From: Arthrobacter citreus
GTDB lineage: Bacteria > Bacillota > Bacilli > Bacillales > Bacillaceae_G
DNA length: 64,000 nt
NCBI GenBank assembly: GCA_013200995.1
Contig: CP053688.1
Coordinates: forward strand, 1,364,001-1,428,000
Direction of reading: 5' to 3'
Part shown: in pieces, positions 54,125 through 63,172 of the stretch
Layout of the letters: every line of letters starts with the position of its first letter
How positions within the stretch are numbered: the first letter of the stretch is position 1
Notes under the pieces: model-generated
Databases searched by the model: none
What the model was told of the DNA's origin: nothing
What the model saw: only the letters and a program-made list of their open reading frames with translations
Position numbers and translations under genes: made by a program

Positions 54125-54371
54125 ATTTGTCGATACAAAAACAGTCGCAAACTATTTTGGTATCACACCGGAAACTGTTCGGGATTGGATTCATAAAAAG
54201 ATTCTTCCAGGTCAACAAATCGCTAGATCAAGAGGAAAGTTTCAAATCCCTCATGATGCATTTGAGTTTTTCAAAACGCAACGCGAAGCTCGAAATAAGA
54301 TAGTTGATGAAATCTTAAACAACAAATTTGATGACGTACAAGATGCAGAATTTGAACTAGACGACGAATAG
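54111..54371 (+). CDS. Excisionase/MerR-like helix-turn-helix protein, probable antitoxin
   Basis: An 86-residue protein with VDTKTVANYFGITPETVRDWIHKKILPGQQIARSRGKFQIP, a winged helix-turn-helix of excisionase type, then an acidic C-terminal tail (FDDVQDAEFELDDE). Such proteins often precede PIN-domain toxins, and a broken PIN gene follows 13 bp later. It overlaps the upstream gene by 14 bp, which implies coupling. ATG 54111 is chosen because it begins the conserved domain, although its ribosome site is weak. Confidence 0.75.
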   Translation: MNESEFVDTKTVANYFGITPETVRDWIHKKILPGQQIARSRGKFQIPHDAFEFFKTQREARNKIVDEILNNKFDDVQDAEFELDDE

Positions 54372-54384
54372 GAGTAATTCTAAA

Positions 54385-54545
54385 ATGATAAATCCAAAGT
54401 TTGCTTTAGATACGAATTTTGTTGCACCATGTATCCTGCTGATTATTTAGTAACTACCAATATTAAAGACTTCCCTAATCCCCTTGGCTTCTGCGTAGTA
54501 ATCCAAAAAGAAAATCTACCTGAAGTATTACCACTTTACCCTTAA
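54385..54545 (+). pseudogene. Broken PIN-domain toxin gene (internal deletion and frameshift)
   Basis: From ATG 54385 (AGGAG upstream) the frame reads MINPKFALDTNFVA, the start of a PIN domain with its first acidic residue, then stops after 21 residues. In another frame the sequence continues PADYLVTTNIKDFPN, the C-terminal PIN motif, and ends at 54545. The middle of the domain, some 80-100 residues, is missing. The toxin is therefore inactive while its presumed antitoxin genes remain. From 54,546 to 54,830 nothing else is recognised. Confidence 0.6.
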
Positions 54546-54830
54546 ACCCACTATTTTTATAAAAAGTTCTACTTTTACTTGGAAATATAAGCTGTTCTTC
54601 AAGCATGCTCCACTTTACAGTTTCAATATGATCTTCAATAAAAAGTGTCAAATTAATATAAAAAACAATAACCAACGGATTGGGTACTCCTTTCCCATTT
54701 TTTCATCTTACGCAACTACCGCTTGTATTTTTAGATTTGATTAAATCGTAAATGCTGTATTCAAATTTGTCAGTTAATGATATTTTTATAGTAAAAACTT
54801 TTTTCATTTTCTAGATGGGTGTGAACAGTA

Positions 54831-55994
54831 ATGTTAAGACTAGTAAAACCGGGAATAAATATTAATTCACTACTATTTTATGAGGGTGGATTTACAAAAC
54901 CAAATAAAAATAAACAGTATCGATCACAATTTTTAATTGATGAAACTAGATTTATTTATGCAGATGTTATACTTACGTACCCTATTAGAGATCAAACTCG
55001 TTTTGTTAATTTAAAATATGAATACCACTTCCAAGATGGAACGGTCATTGATAAAAAGAATTTAAAAGTAGAGTTAAAAGAAGGGATAAGTACCGTTACC
55101 GTTTCGTTTCGTAATGGATTAGACAAATTTTATCGATGGAAACATGGTGAGTATAAAGTTGTCATGTTTTTAGATGAGAAAAAAATTGCAGTAAAATCAT
55201 TATCAATAGTAGAACCTAAAGAAAATTTTTTAGACAAAGTGGACATGACTCCCATACGATTATTTCAATCTAGTTTTATTAATCTGACTGAAAAAGAAAA
55301 TAGGGTATATATAACGCAATTCCCACAACTAGATACAGGTGGAATTACTTGTGAAATTGACTTCTCATACCCAACATTAGAAATAGACAAGCGAGTCATT
55401 ATTGAGCAGTTGATCTATTATTCAGATGGTGAAGTATTGGCAAAAGAAGAACACGAAAAAATATTAATAGAGGGTTCAAATACTTCAAAATTCGAATTAA
55501 ATTGGGGATCTGGCAAAAAAGGAAGATGGGCAAGTGGAAAATATAGAATGGGAATTTTTCTTAATGGTAAAATCTGTGGTGAAAGAGAATTTGAAATAAT
55601 AAACACAAACGTAGTAAACTTTCCAACGCTTACATTTAATTCACTACGCTTTTACAATACTAATATCGATGGTGTAGAAAAAAAGAATCGCATTTACAAA
55701 AGGGAATTTTCAAGGGAAACTGCTTCTTTTATATTCTGGGAAATACAATTTTCTATGACTACGATTTCAAAGAGAAGAAGGATTGATTTTGAATTTGACT
55801 ATCTAAAATCTGATAATACCGTAATTGCTAGAGGGAAATCTAGCATCAATTTAGAAAGAGGATGGGACAATGCCTGGTATACTGATGGATGGGGCTATAA
55901 TGATATGCGTAAGTGGGAGAAAGGACTGTATTCAGTAAGAATAAAAATAGATGGCAAAAGTTTTGGTGAAGGAGATTTTGAAATAGTTGATTAG
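54831..55994 (+). CDS. Protein of three repeated beta-sandwich-like domains, unknown function
   Basis: A 387-residue protein made of three similar units (about residues 5-125, 135-260 and 265-387). Each unit runs: SLLFYxx, a basic Y-x-x-F segment, an alternating hydrophobic strand, Y-x-x-x-D/S-G/N-T/E-V, then W-x-x-G-x-Y-x-V-x-x-x-x-D/N-G-K and a final FEI. The third copy (ARGKSSINLERGWDNAWYTD) fits a domain known beside AAA ATPases, proteases and TPR proteins in other bacteria. No signal peptide is present. No partner gene adjoins it here. Function unknown; a binding or sensor role is inferred. Confidence 0.75.
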   Translation: MLRLVKPGININSLLFYEGGFTKPNKNKQYRSQFLIDETRFIYADVILTYPIRDQTRFVNLKYEYHFQDGTVIDKKNLKVELKEGISTVTVSFRNGLDKFYRWKHGEYKVVMFLDEKKIAVKSLSIVEPKENFLDKVDMTPIRLFQSSFINLTEKENRVYITQFPQLDTGGITCEIDFSYPTLEIDKRVIIEQLIYYSDGEVLAKEEHEKILIEGSNTSKFELNWGSGKKGRWASGKYRMGIFLNGKICGEREFEIINTNVVNFPTLTFNSLRFYNTNIDGVEKKNRIYKREFSRETASFIFWEIQFSMTTISKRRRIDFEFDYLKSDNTVIARGKSSINLERGWDNAWYTDGWGYNDMRKWEKGLYSVRIKIDGKSFGEGDFEIVD

Positions 55995-56093
55995 ATTATT
56001 TCGTTATTATCGATCCACAATTGTTTAAGCCAAAAAAATGGCGAAATGAGTTCTGTCTTAAAAGCCTTATTTGATTAAAAATCATCAAATTAG

Positions 56094-56131
56094 AAACGCA
56101 AGAATGCTGACTTAACAGTATTCTTGCGTTT
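56094..56131. terminator. Terminator after the triple-domain protein gene
   Basis: AAACGCAAGAAT (56094-56105) pairs with ATTCTTGCGTTT (56120-56131) and is followed by T residues on the plus strand. In principle it also serves the minus side. Confidence 0.9.
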
Positions 56132-56157
56132 TTTTACTTTAAAGCTGAAGTCTACTT

Positions 56158-56366
56158 TTACTCATTGATTGATGTCATTAAAACATCTAAATAATCTTGT
56201 CTCATGCCGACATTAAAAGTAAAATCTACTAGCCTCTTCTTCACTTGCGAAGCTTTTATATCATTGCTTAATTTTTCAAGGGCATTTTTCTTAAATAGTC
56301 TGATTAACTCTTATGCATTTTTATTAAAAAGCAGGAAATTTCTTCAGGATACTTAAGTTTTGTCAT
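56158..56366 (-). pseudogene. Probable decayed small gene
   Basis: A minus-strand frame starts MTKLKYPEEISCFLIKMHKS and stops. A second frame continues ELIRLFKKNALEKLSNDIKA, then SQVKKRLVDFTFNVGM..., ending at 56158. Both halves have protein-like composition, and the second would make a good C-terminus, so one gene broken by frameshift or deletion is likely. No ribosome site is visible. The family is not recognised. Confidence 0.35.
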
Positions 56367-56381
56367 TTTACAACAATTTAA

Positions 56382-56624
56382 CTACAGTGAATCAGCAGTT
56401 TTTTCAAACATAACACTTTGCTCAATTAAACCACATGCTCCACATTGAACTAAATACTCAGGTCCTTTATATGGAACAAAAAATGGATCTAATCCACCTG
56501 AAATATATTCTTCTTGTTCGATATCTCCGCTTTGAGCATTTAATTTAACAGCTTTTGGATTTTGTTCAATTAAATAAAATCTACTTTTGTTTGTTTTACA
56601 GCGTGGACATGCTAATTTATGCAT
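56382..56624 (-). CDS. Small zinc-ribbon protein, unknown function
   Basis: An 80-residue protein with CPRC near the N-terminus and CGAC near the C-terminus, a four-cysteine zinc-ribbon arrangement, enclosing FYLIEQNPKAVKLNAQSGDI and a VPYKGPEYLVQCG strand. It could bind nucleic acid or protein. ATG 56624 has GAGGTG six bases upstream and is preferred to the GTG at 56633. Confidence 0.7.
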   Translation of the reverse strand: MHKLACPRCKTNKSRFYLIEQNPKAVKLNAQSGDIEQEEYISGGLDPFFVPYKGPEYLVQCGACGLIEQSVMFEKTADSL

Positions 56625-56689
56625 ATTTTTCACCTCATATTTTATTCATATAAGGTTACTTTTCCAATAATTTACTTTTTTTATGCATT

Positions 56690-56884
56690 TTAATTTGCAC
56701 TTAATTTTCCTTCAAATACGATTCTTCTTCCGGTTGGTTCGATTTCTACTTTTCCGTTTACCATTTGCTCTGAAAAGATTGGAACTTCCATTCTTTTAAC
56801 CGGTGTATACCCTTCTTTTTGCATTCTTTCTATACAATCATTAATTGTTTCGTTTTCAAATACTTCAAATTTTTTCTTACTCAT
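56690..56884 (-). CDS. NETI motif-containing protein (YebG-like)
   Basis: A 64-residue protein that matches the short NETI family: KFEVFENETINDCIERM, EGYTPVKRMEVPIF and the C-terminal GRRIVFEGK. The family is conserved in bacilli, and its function is unknown. TAGGGAATTAA precedes the ATG. Confidence 0.85.
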   Translation of the reverse strand: MSKKKFEVFENETINDCIERMQKEGYTPVKRMEVPIFSEQMVNGKVEIEPTGRRIVFEGKLSAN

Positions 56885-56934
56885 TTAATTCCCTACTTTC
56901 TTATCATTTTAAACATCAGACTTTTAATATAGTA

Positions 56935-56966
56935 AAAAACCTTACTTTCATTTGAGAGTAAGGTTT
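56935..56966 (-). terminator. Terminator of the Bax inhibitor-1 family gene
   Basis: AAAACCTTACT and AGTAAGGTTT arms face each other; on the minus strand a TTTTTT run follows. Confidence 0.8.
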
Positions 56967-56979
56967 AATATGACTACAA

Positions 56980-57702
56980 TTAATCGCGAAGCCTTGAAAT
57001 AAATCGAAGAGCTTCAATATAAACCCAAATTACAGTGACTAATAAACCAAATGCACAGTACCATTCAAATTCTTTTGGTGCACCTTGTTTAACGCTACTC
57101 GTAATTAAATCAAAATCTAAGAATAAATTAAGTGAAGCAATCACAAGAATAGCTAAACTTACAAATATTCCAATTGGTCCAGATTGTTGGATATATGGAA
57201 TCGGAACATGGAAAAGCTGTAGAACCATTGTCATTAAATAAAATAATAGAACACCAATCGTTAGGCCAAATACAATTGATCTAAAGCGATGTGTTACTTT
57301 TACAAGTCCAGTAGCGTAACAGATCAACGTTCCAGCAATGATTGCAATCGTTAATAAGACTGCTTGTAATACTATCATTCCGTAAGTTGCTTCATAGACT
57401 GCTGAGATATTTCCAATTAATATTCCTTCAACTGCTGCGTAGATTGGTGTAGTAATTGGAGCAATTCTTGGTGAAAAAGATGTTACGAATCCAAGTATTA
57501 GTCCAACGATTAAACATCCAATAAACACTTTCGAATTAAGTGTACCTGTAGAAGTTAAATAAAAAGAGTATCCAGCTGTTGCGATTAATAATACTAATGC
57601 AATGATTGTTTTACTAATTGTACCACCTAGTGTCATTGCTTGTGCTGAATATCTTGATTTTGATAAACGTTCAGAATTTAAGATAGGATTTGAACTCCTC
57701 AT
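56980..57702 (-). CDS. Bax inhibitor-1/YccA family membrane protein
   Basis: A 240-residue protein with seven membrane segments after a polar head (MRSSNPILNSERLSKSRYSA). The family's features include the segment ending LNLFLDFDLI and the C-terminal EWYCAFGLLVTVIWVYIEALR. Relatives are pH-gated calcium leak channels (YetJ) or FtsH-associated proteins (YccA); which applies is not known. AAAGGAGGACTTTAA precedes the ATG. Confidence 0.87.
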   Translation of the reverse strand: MRSSNPILNSERLSKSRYSAQAMTLGGTISKTIIALVLLIATAGYSFYLTSTGTLNSKVFIGCLIVGLILGFVTSFSPRIAPITTPIYAAVEGILIGNISAVYEATYGMIVLQAVLLTIAIIAGTLICYATGLVKVTHRFRSIVFGLTIGVLLFYLMTMVLQLFHVPIPYIQQSGPIGIFVSLAILVIASLNLFLDFDLITSSVKQGAPKEFEWYCAFGLLVTVIWVYIEALRFISRLRD

Positions 57703-57787
57703 TTAAAGTCCTCCTTTATTTTATACCTTTATTTTACCATTTTTAGTAAATTTCTTAAACTTTAAACAAGCTTTAGTAAAATATATG

Positions 57788-57811
57788 AAAAAAGATGCCC
57801 AAAAGGACATC
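57788..57811 (-). terminator. Terminator of glyS
   Basis: GATGCCC (57794-57800) and GGACATC (57805-57811) form a stem with one G-U pair around AAAA; on the minus strand six T follow. Confidence 0.75.
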
Positions 57812-57829
57812 AGATTTTCATTAATTAAA

Positions 57830-59215
57830 TTAAAATTTAACTTTATTTGCTAAGAATGATTGTAGTTCACTAATTGCAACACGAGTTTGTTCCATTGTGT
57901 CACGGTCACGAACTGTTACTTTTCCATCCTCAATTGATTCGAAATCGTACGTGATACAGAAAGGAGTACCGATTTCATCTTGACGTCTATAGCGTTTTCC
58001 AATTGAACCCGTTTCATCGAAGTCAACATTAAAGTCTTCTGCTAATGCAGCAAATACTTCTTGTGCATTTTCAGATAATTTTTTAGATAATGGTAAAATC
58101 GCTGCTTTATAAGGTGCTAATGCAGGATGTAGACGCATTACTGTACGAGAAGTACCATCTTCTAATGCTTCTTCATCATAAGCATCAATTAAGAATGCTA
58201 ATGTTACACGGTCAGCACCTAATGATGGTTCGATACAATATGGAACGTATTTTTCATTTGTGATTGCATCATGATAAGTGAAATCTTCAGTTGAATATTC
58301 CATATGTTGTTTTAAATCATAATCTGTACGAGACGCGATGCCCCATAGTTCGCCCCAACCAAATGGGAATTTATATTCAAAGTCAGTTGTCGCATTACTA
58401 TAGTGTGATAATTCATCTGCACTATGTTCACGTAAACGAAGGTTTTCTTCGTTCATACCTAAAGCTAAAAGCCATTTATTAGCAGTTTCTTTCCAATAGT
58501 TATACCACTCTAGCTCTTCACCAGGCTTACAGAAGAATTCAAGCTCCATTTGTTCAAATTCACGAGTACGGAACGTGAAATTTCCTGGAGTGATTTCATT
58601 ACGGAAGCTTTTACCAATTTGAGCAATACCAAATGGAACTTTCTTTCTCATAGTACGTTGAACATTTTTAAAGTTTACGAAAATACCTTGAGCTGTTTCA
58701 GGACGTAAGAAAATTTCATTTGTGCTAGATTCAGTAACACCTTGGAATGTTTTAAACATTAAGTTAAATTGACGAATATCTGTAAAGTCATGGCTACCGC
58801 AATCAGGACATGCGATTTTATGTTCTACAATTAACTTCGCCATTTCTGAAAATGGAAGACCATCAACGATAATTTCCATTCCTTTTTCATCAAGTGCAGT
58901 TTCAATTAATTTATCAGCACGATGACGAGCTTTACAATTTTTACAGTCAATCATTGGATCATTAAAGTTTCCAATATGACCTGAAGCTTCCCATGTACGT
59001 GGATTCATTAAAATTGCAGCATCTAATCCAACGTTATATGGACTTTGCTGAACGAATTTTTTCCACCAAGCTTTTTTTACGTTATTTTTTAATTCTACAC
59101 CAAGTGGACCATAATCCCACGTATTTGCTAAACCACCATAAATTTCAGAACCTGGGAATACAAATCCTCTGTGTTTAGCGTGACTTACTACGACATCCAT
59201 CGATTTTTCTGACAT
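57830..59215 (-). CDS. glyS: Glycyl-tRNA synthetase, single-chain (alpha2) type
   Basis: A 461-residue class II synthetase of the dimeric, eukaryote-like type, not the GlyQ/GlyS pair. Motif 1 falls in [23 protein letters not shown], motif 2 in [28 protein letters not shown] and motif 3 in [15 protein letters not shown] zinc-binding insertion has [12 protein letters not shown] and CPDCGSH. ATG 59215 is chosen because TTGGAGG lies eight bases upstream. It is controlled by the T-box just upstream. Confidence 0.92.
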   Translation of the reverse strand: MSEKSMDVVVSHAKHRGFVFPGSEIYGGLANTWDYGPLGVELKNNVKKAWWKKFVQQSPYNVGLDAAILMNPRTWEASGHIGNFNDPMIDCKNCKARHRADKLIETALDEKGMEIIVDGLPFSEMAKLIVEHKIACPDCGSHDFTDIRQFNLMFKTFQGVTESSTNEIFLRPETAQGIFVNFKNVQRTMRKKVPFGIAQIGKSFRNEITPGNFTFRTREFEQMELEFFCKPGEELEWYNYWKETANKWLLALGMNEENLRLREHSADELSHYSNATTDFEYKFPFGWGELWGIASRTDYDLKQHMEYSTEDFTYHDAITNEKYVPYCIEPSLGADRVTLAFLIDAYDEEALEDGTSRTVMRLHPALAPYKAAILPLSKKLSENAQEVFAALAEDFNVDFDETGSIGKRYRRQDEIGTPFCITYDFESIEDGKVTVRDRDTMEQTRVAISELQSFLANKVKF

Positions 59216-59270
59216 TTCATTTGCCTCCAATTTTCAATTGTTTTTTTGAAAATGTAAGAATGAAATAAAA

Positions 59271-59475
59271 AAGCTCTCATCCTTAGGCATTTTCAGCCTA
59301 GGGACGAGAGCTGTATATGCACCCGCGGTTCCACCCTAGTTGACAATTAAAAAAATTGTCCACTTTAAGAATTAACTCAGGAATGCCTTTCGCTAAAGGT
59401 TTTGATTGAGCTCCCACTATCCTCAATTCGCTAAGCAAAATAATCTTTAGTTACTTCTTTCCGTCAACGTTATAT
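59271..59475 (-). promoter_or_regulatory. T-box leader of glyS
   Basis: The minus strand holds GGGTGGAACCGCGGGTGC (T-box), a terminator hairpin CTCTCGTCCCTAGGC...GCCTAAGGATGAGAG with a T-run, and stem I ending GCGAAAGGCATTCC with a GGC (Gly) specifier at 59395-59397. The gap 59,476-59,607 is AT-rich with nothing else recognised. Confidence 0.9.
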
Positions 59476-59607
59476 GTAATAAATAATATGTTGTTATTTT
59501 AACAAAGTGACAACTAGTAAGTCAAATATTATTATGATCAATTTAGTATTAAAAAATACGTCGAATTTTTTGAATATTTCTAGGAATATTCATGTAAAGA
59601 TAAAACC

Positions 59608-59636
59608 TTTACAGTATGAACAATAATTGGTATGAT
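59608..59636 (+). promoter_or_regulatory. Sigma-A-type promoter of the following small gene
   Basis: TTTACA (59608-59613), a 17-bp spacer, then TATGAT (59631-59636). It overlaps an in-frame ATG at 59616, which argues that translation starts later, at TTG 59688. Confidence 0.65.
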
Positions 59637-59687
59637 AGAAAAGTTGTTTTATTTATATACCTATACTACCAGAAGGGAGTGCTAGTT

Positions 59688-60116
59688 TTGAGTAGCAGCA
59701 TTTTTCTAAAGAAAAAGAAACGTTCAGCAGTATTGCTTGATAAACATCATTCCATTCGTTTATTAAAGACGAACAAAAAACGAATCGTGAACAAAAGAAA
59801 TACCAAAATAAAAGGGTTCGAACAGTTATTAGTTAAAGAATTAAACGAAGAAATGATTTCAACTTCAAACAGTACGGTAAATGAAATTTCTGAAAATGTA
59901 AGTAATGTAGTGATCGAAGGACTTCCAGTAACATTTCTTCTAAAACTTGGAAAAGAGTTTTTCTCAGATTTAGAAGCAGTGAAGTACTATTATAATAGTA
60001 AACATGAAGATTTTTACAAGAATCGTAGTTTACTAGTGGAATCACTTCAATCTTCAATTAACAATGCTTCAAATGAAGATCAATTAAAAATTTCGGAATT
60101 TATTTCGAACAAATAA
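59688..60116 (+). CDS. Hypothetical basic protein
   Basis: A 142-residue protein I do not recognise. The first 45 residues are very basic (FLKKKKRSAVLLDKHHS, KTNKKRIVNKRNTK). The rest is mixed helical with a short hydrophobic patch (VVIEGLPVTFLLKLGKEFF). The TTG start is chosen because GAAGGGAG lies eight bases upstream and the promoter at 59608 covers the upstream ATG. It is monocistronic, with a terminator 15 bp after the stop. Confidence 0.7.
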   Translation: MSSSIFLKKKKRSAVLLDKHHSIRLLKTNKKRIVNKRNTKIKGFEQLLVKELNEEMISTSNSTVNEISENVSNVVIEGLPVTFLLKLGKEFFSDLEAVKYYYNSKHEDFYKNRSLLVESLQSSINNASNEDQLKISEFISNK

Positions 60117-60130
60117 TATTTAATAGTAAG

Positions 60131-60176
60131 AAGAGGATATCCTAACCATGATATGTTTAGGACATCCTCTTTTTTA
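60131..60176 (+). terminator. Terminator after the hypothetical basic protein gene
   Basis: AAGAGGATATCCTAA (60131-60145) pairs with TTAGGACATCCTCTT (60157-60171) with one mismatch, then a T-run. Confidence 0.9.
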
Positions 60177-60310
60177 TTTTTCTGTAAGTACGAAAAATTG
60201 CAAAGATGTGCTGGGGTTTAATAATGACCGTAAATGACGGCTTTTTCAAAATTTAGTTTAAACCGCTACTTACTCAAACTTATCAACAAATGATTGGTTC
60301 TTTTTCAAAC

Positions 60311-60352
60311 AAAAAAAGAGCTATCTTTATCAGTTTACCTGAGATAGCCCCT
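60311..60352 (-). terminator. Terminator of the liv operon
   Basis: GCTATCT (60320-60326) and AGATAGC (60342-60348) with flanking pairs; on the minus strand CTCTTTTTTT follows. Confidence 0.8.
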
Positions 60353-60375
60353 TTTCCTTCAATTTTACCTTATTA

Positions 60376-61083
60376 TCAAGCTAAATAAGCTTTTTTCACT
60401 TCTTCATCATTCATTAATGCCTTACCTTCACCAACCATTTGAATTTCACCTGTTTGTATTACGTAACCACGATGTGCGATTTGTAAAGCTTGGTAAGCAT
60501 TTTGTTCAACAAGTAAAATGGTCATTCCTTGTTTGTTTAGTTGCTCAATGATTTCAAATATTTGTTCAACGATAATAGGTGCAAGGCCCATTGAAGGTTC
60601 ATCAAGCATTAGTAATGATGGTCCCATCATAAGTCCCCTACCGATTGCAAGCATTTGTTGTTCTCCACCACTCATCGTTCCACCTTTTTGACTTAGGCGT
60701 TCTTTGAGTCTTGGGAAGTAGTCAAATACCATTTCCATACGTGCTGTGATTAGTTTTTTGTCTTTAACTGAGAAGGCACCCATTTCTAAATTTTCTTTTA
60801 CAGTTAGTTTAGAAAAGATTCTTCTTCCTTCTGGTACATGCGCAATCCCCTTTAAAGCGATTTCATGAGATTGTAGCTTTACAATTTCTTCACCTTTATA
60901 AATCAGATTGCCTGATTTTGGTTTAACTTGCCCACAAATTGTTTTTAGAGTAGTAGATTTTCCAGCACCGTTACTTCCTATTAATGTTACAATTTCACCT
61001 TCATTTACTTCTATGTTAATATTTTTCAGTGCTTGAATACCACCGTAAAAAGAGTTAATATCTTTTAATTGTAATAGCGTCAT
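60376..61083 (-). CDS. livF: Branched-chain amino acid ABC transporter ATPase LivF
   Basis: A 235-residue ATPase: Walker A GSNGAGKSTT, signature MSGGEQQMLAIGRGL, Walker B LLMLDEPSMGLAP and the H-loop in ILLVEQNAYQALQIAHRGYV. The short C-terminus and MSGGEQQ signature identify the LivF type. It is the last gene of livHMGF and would power uptake of Leu, Ile and Val. AAAGGAGTAAAG precedes the ATG. Confidence 0.93.
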   Translation of the reverse strand: MTLLQLKDINSFYGGIQALKNINIEVNEGEIVTLIGSNGAGKSTTLKTICGQVKPKSGNLIYKGEEIVKLQSHEIALKGIAHVPEGRRIFSKLTVKENLEMGAFSVKDKKLITARMEMVFDYFPRLKERLSQKGGTMSGGEQQMLAIGRGLMMGPSLLMLDEPSMGLAPIIVEQIFEIIEQLNKQGMTILLVEQNAYQALQIAHRGYVIQTGEIQMVGEGKALMNDEEVKKAYLA

Positions 61084-61102
61084 TTTTTCTTTACTCCTTT
61101 CA

Positions 61103-61873
61103 CTATGCAGTAGTCACTGCACTTTTTCCTAAATAAGCTTCAATTACTTTTTGATTATTTCGAATTTCAAGAGGTTTACCCTCTGCAATTTTTTCTCCGT
61201 GATCAAGTACAAATAGATATTCCGAAATTTCCATTACAAGCTTCATATCATGCTCAATTAATACGATTGTTAAGTTTAGATCATCCCTCATTTGATAAAT
61301 TAAATCAGTCAATTCTTTCGTTTCTTTCGGATTCATCCCTGCAGCCGGTTCATCTAAAAGTAAGATTCTTGGTTGAGATGCCAATGCACGAGCAATTTCA
61401 AGTCGTCTTTGTGCACCGTATGATAAACTTGATGCTTCCTCATTATAAACATCAGCCAATCCAACGTATTCTAACCATTTATACGCTTCTTTCATCGCCG
61501 ATTTCTCTGCTTTTTTAAAGCTAGGTAAATGGAATAGTGTTGAAAAAACACCATATTTTAAATGCTGATGCATCCCGACCATAACATTTTCTAAAGCAGT
61601 CATACTATTAAACAAACGAATATTTTGGAATGTACGAGCTATACCTTTTTTATTTACTTTATGTGGTTTTAATCCTACTAAACTCTCATTACCCAGCAAA
61701 ACTTCACCACTTGTTGGAGTATATACACCTGTAATCATATTGAAAAATGTTGTTTTTCCAGCCCCATTTGGCCCGATTACAGCTGTTATTGAACCCTCTT
61801 TTATATCAATATTTACATTATTAACAGCAGTTAAACCACCAAAGTTTTTCGTTAAATTCGTTGTTTTTAACAT
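61103..61873 (-). CDS. livG: Branched-chain amino acid ABC transporter ATPase LivG
   Basis: A 256-residue ATPase: Walker A GPNGAGKTTF, the LivG-specific GIARTFQNIRLF, signature LSYGAQRRLEIARAL, Walker B ILLLDEPAAGMNP and the H-loop in LIEHDMKLVME. It pairs with LivF on the LivHM permease. The operon spacing is 19 bp to livF and 15 bp from livM. GGAAGGAGGTTATC precedes the ATG. Confidence 0.93.
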   Translation of the reverse strand: MLKTTNLTKNFGGLTAVNNVNIDIKEGSITAVIGPNGAGKTTFFNMITGVYTPTSGEVLLGNESLVGLKPHKVNKKGIARTFQNIRLFNSMTALENVMVGMHQHLKYGVFSTLFHLPSFKKAEKSAMKEAYKWLEYVGLADVYNEEASSLSYGAQRRLEIARALASQPRILLLDEPAAGMNPKETKELTDLIYQMRDDLNLTIVLIEHDMKLVMEISEYLFVLDHGEKIAEGKPLEIRNNQKVIEAYLGKSAVTTA

Positions 61874-61888
61874 TTGATAACCTCCTTC

Positions 61889-63163
61889 CTAAAATGAAAC
61901 TGAGCGTTGATTTTCTTCGACTACTTTTTGATCTAGATCTACTACATCCTCTTTTGGAACAATCTTATTTTTGGCAGGTAATAATCCTTTAGGCCTAAAG
62001 ATTGCTACAAGTACTAAAATCAGTCCAAAAATCATACGTTGCATTTTAGAAGGTGATAGAGCTGGTGGTAGGTTAATTACTCCATCTAATGTTAATTGGT
62101 TTAAATAATTTGTAACTTCTGTTAAAACTTGTAGATTTAAAATTGTAACAAGTGCTGCTCCAAGAATTACGCCTGGAACGCTACCCATTCCGCCCAGAAT
62201 CACCATTACTAGGATCGTAATTGATTCAAGTAATGTAAAGCTTGTAGGGTCAATGAACATTTGCTTTGCAGAGAATACTACACCCATCATTCCTGAGAAA
62301 GATGCTCCAATTGCAAACGCAATTAATTTCGTTCGTACTAAGTGGATACCAGACGCTTGTGCTGCGATTTCATTTTCACGTACTGCTTTCCAAGAACGCC
62401 CAAGCTTAGAATCTTGTAATCTAGTAACAGCTAAAATAACGATTGCTAAGACAACTAGTACGACATAATAAAATTGTCCTGAATTACTAATCTCAAATCC
62501 AAAAATTGTAGGTGCTGGAATAGATGAAATACCTTGTGCTCCTCCAGTAATATTTATTGGTCGATCTAAGTTATTAAATACAATACGAATAATTTCTCCA
62601 AAACCAAGTGTTACAATCGCTAAGTAATCACCTTTTACTCGAAGTACAGGAATACCTAATAATACACCCGCTATCGCTGCAATAATTCCGCCGATTAGAA
62701 TGAACACCCAAAATGAATTTCCTGAAAAAGGAAGAAAATCAAAATGTAAGAAATTCGTTACTTGTTTAGTAGAAAAAATTGCATAAGTATATGAACCGAT
62801 TGCAAAGAATGCAACGAATCCTAAATCTAATAAACCTGCTAAACCAACTACTATATTTAATCCAAGTGCCATTGCAACATAGATTCCAACTAAAGTGGCT
62901 ACACCCATATATGATTCAAATGCTGTCCCTTGTGATGCAACATATGGCATAATCACTGTTAAAACTAGTATTCCAATGCTCCACTTTAATTTGACTGGAA
63001 AATTAGTCTTATATAATAAATAAAGTGAGAACAGGATTAATAGAAATGCTGTTACGGATTCTTGCAAAAAGTATAATCCTAATGATGTAACAACGATATA
63101 CGCTCCTAAGAAAATTCCTTGTAGTTTATTTGATTGTTTTAACCCTTCTAATATGCTCTTCAT
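61889..63163 (-). CDS. livM: Branched-chain amino acid ABC transporter permease LivM
   Basis: A 424-residue permease with about ten membrane segments. The N-terminal part (about 90 residues, four hydrophobic segments) precedes the conserved LivM core: GLNIVVGLAGLLDLGFVAFFAIGSY, GDYLAIVTLGFGEIIR, NITGGAQGIS and ILVMVILGGMGSVPGVILGA. It forms the membrane channel with LivH. The charged tail (KIVPKEDVVDLDQKVVEEN) is cytosolic. It starts 9 bp after livH. Confidence 0.92.
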   Translation of the reverse strand: MKSILEGLKQSNKLQGIFLGAYIVVTSLGLYFLQESVTAFLLILFSLYLLYKTNFPVKLKWSIGILVLTVIMPYVASQGTAFESYMGVATLVGIYVAMALGLNIVVGLAGLLDLGFVAFFAIGSYTYAIFSTKQVTNFLHFDFLPFSGNSFWVFILIGGIIAAIAGVLLGIPVLRVKGDYLAIVTLGFGEIIRIVFNNLDRPINITGGAQGISSIPAPTIFGFEISNSGQFYYVVLVVLAIVILAVTRLQDSKLGRSWKAVRENEIAAQASGIHLVRTKLIAFAIGASFSGMMGVVFSAKQMFIDPTSFTLLESITILVMVILGGMGSVPGVILGAALVTILNLQVLTEVTNYLNQLTLDGVINLPPALSPSKMQRMIFGLILVLVAIFRPKGLLPAKNKIVPKEDVVDLDQKVVEENQRSVSF

Positions 63164-63172
63164 CTAATTCAC

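Noticed and set aside
54475..54675. 66-residue minus-strand frame
   Set aside because: It overlaps the PIN remnant on the opposite strand and matches nothing I recognise.
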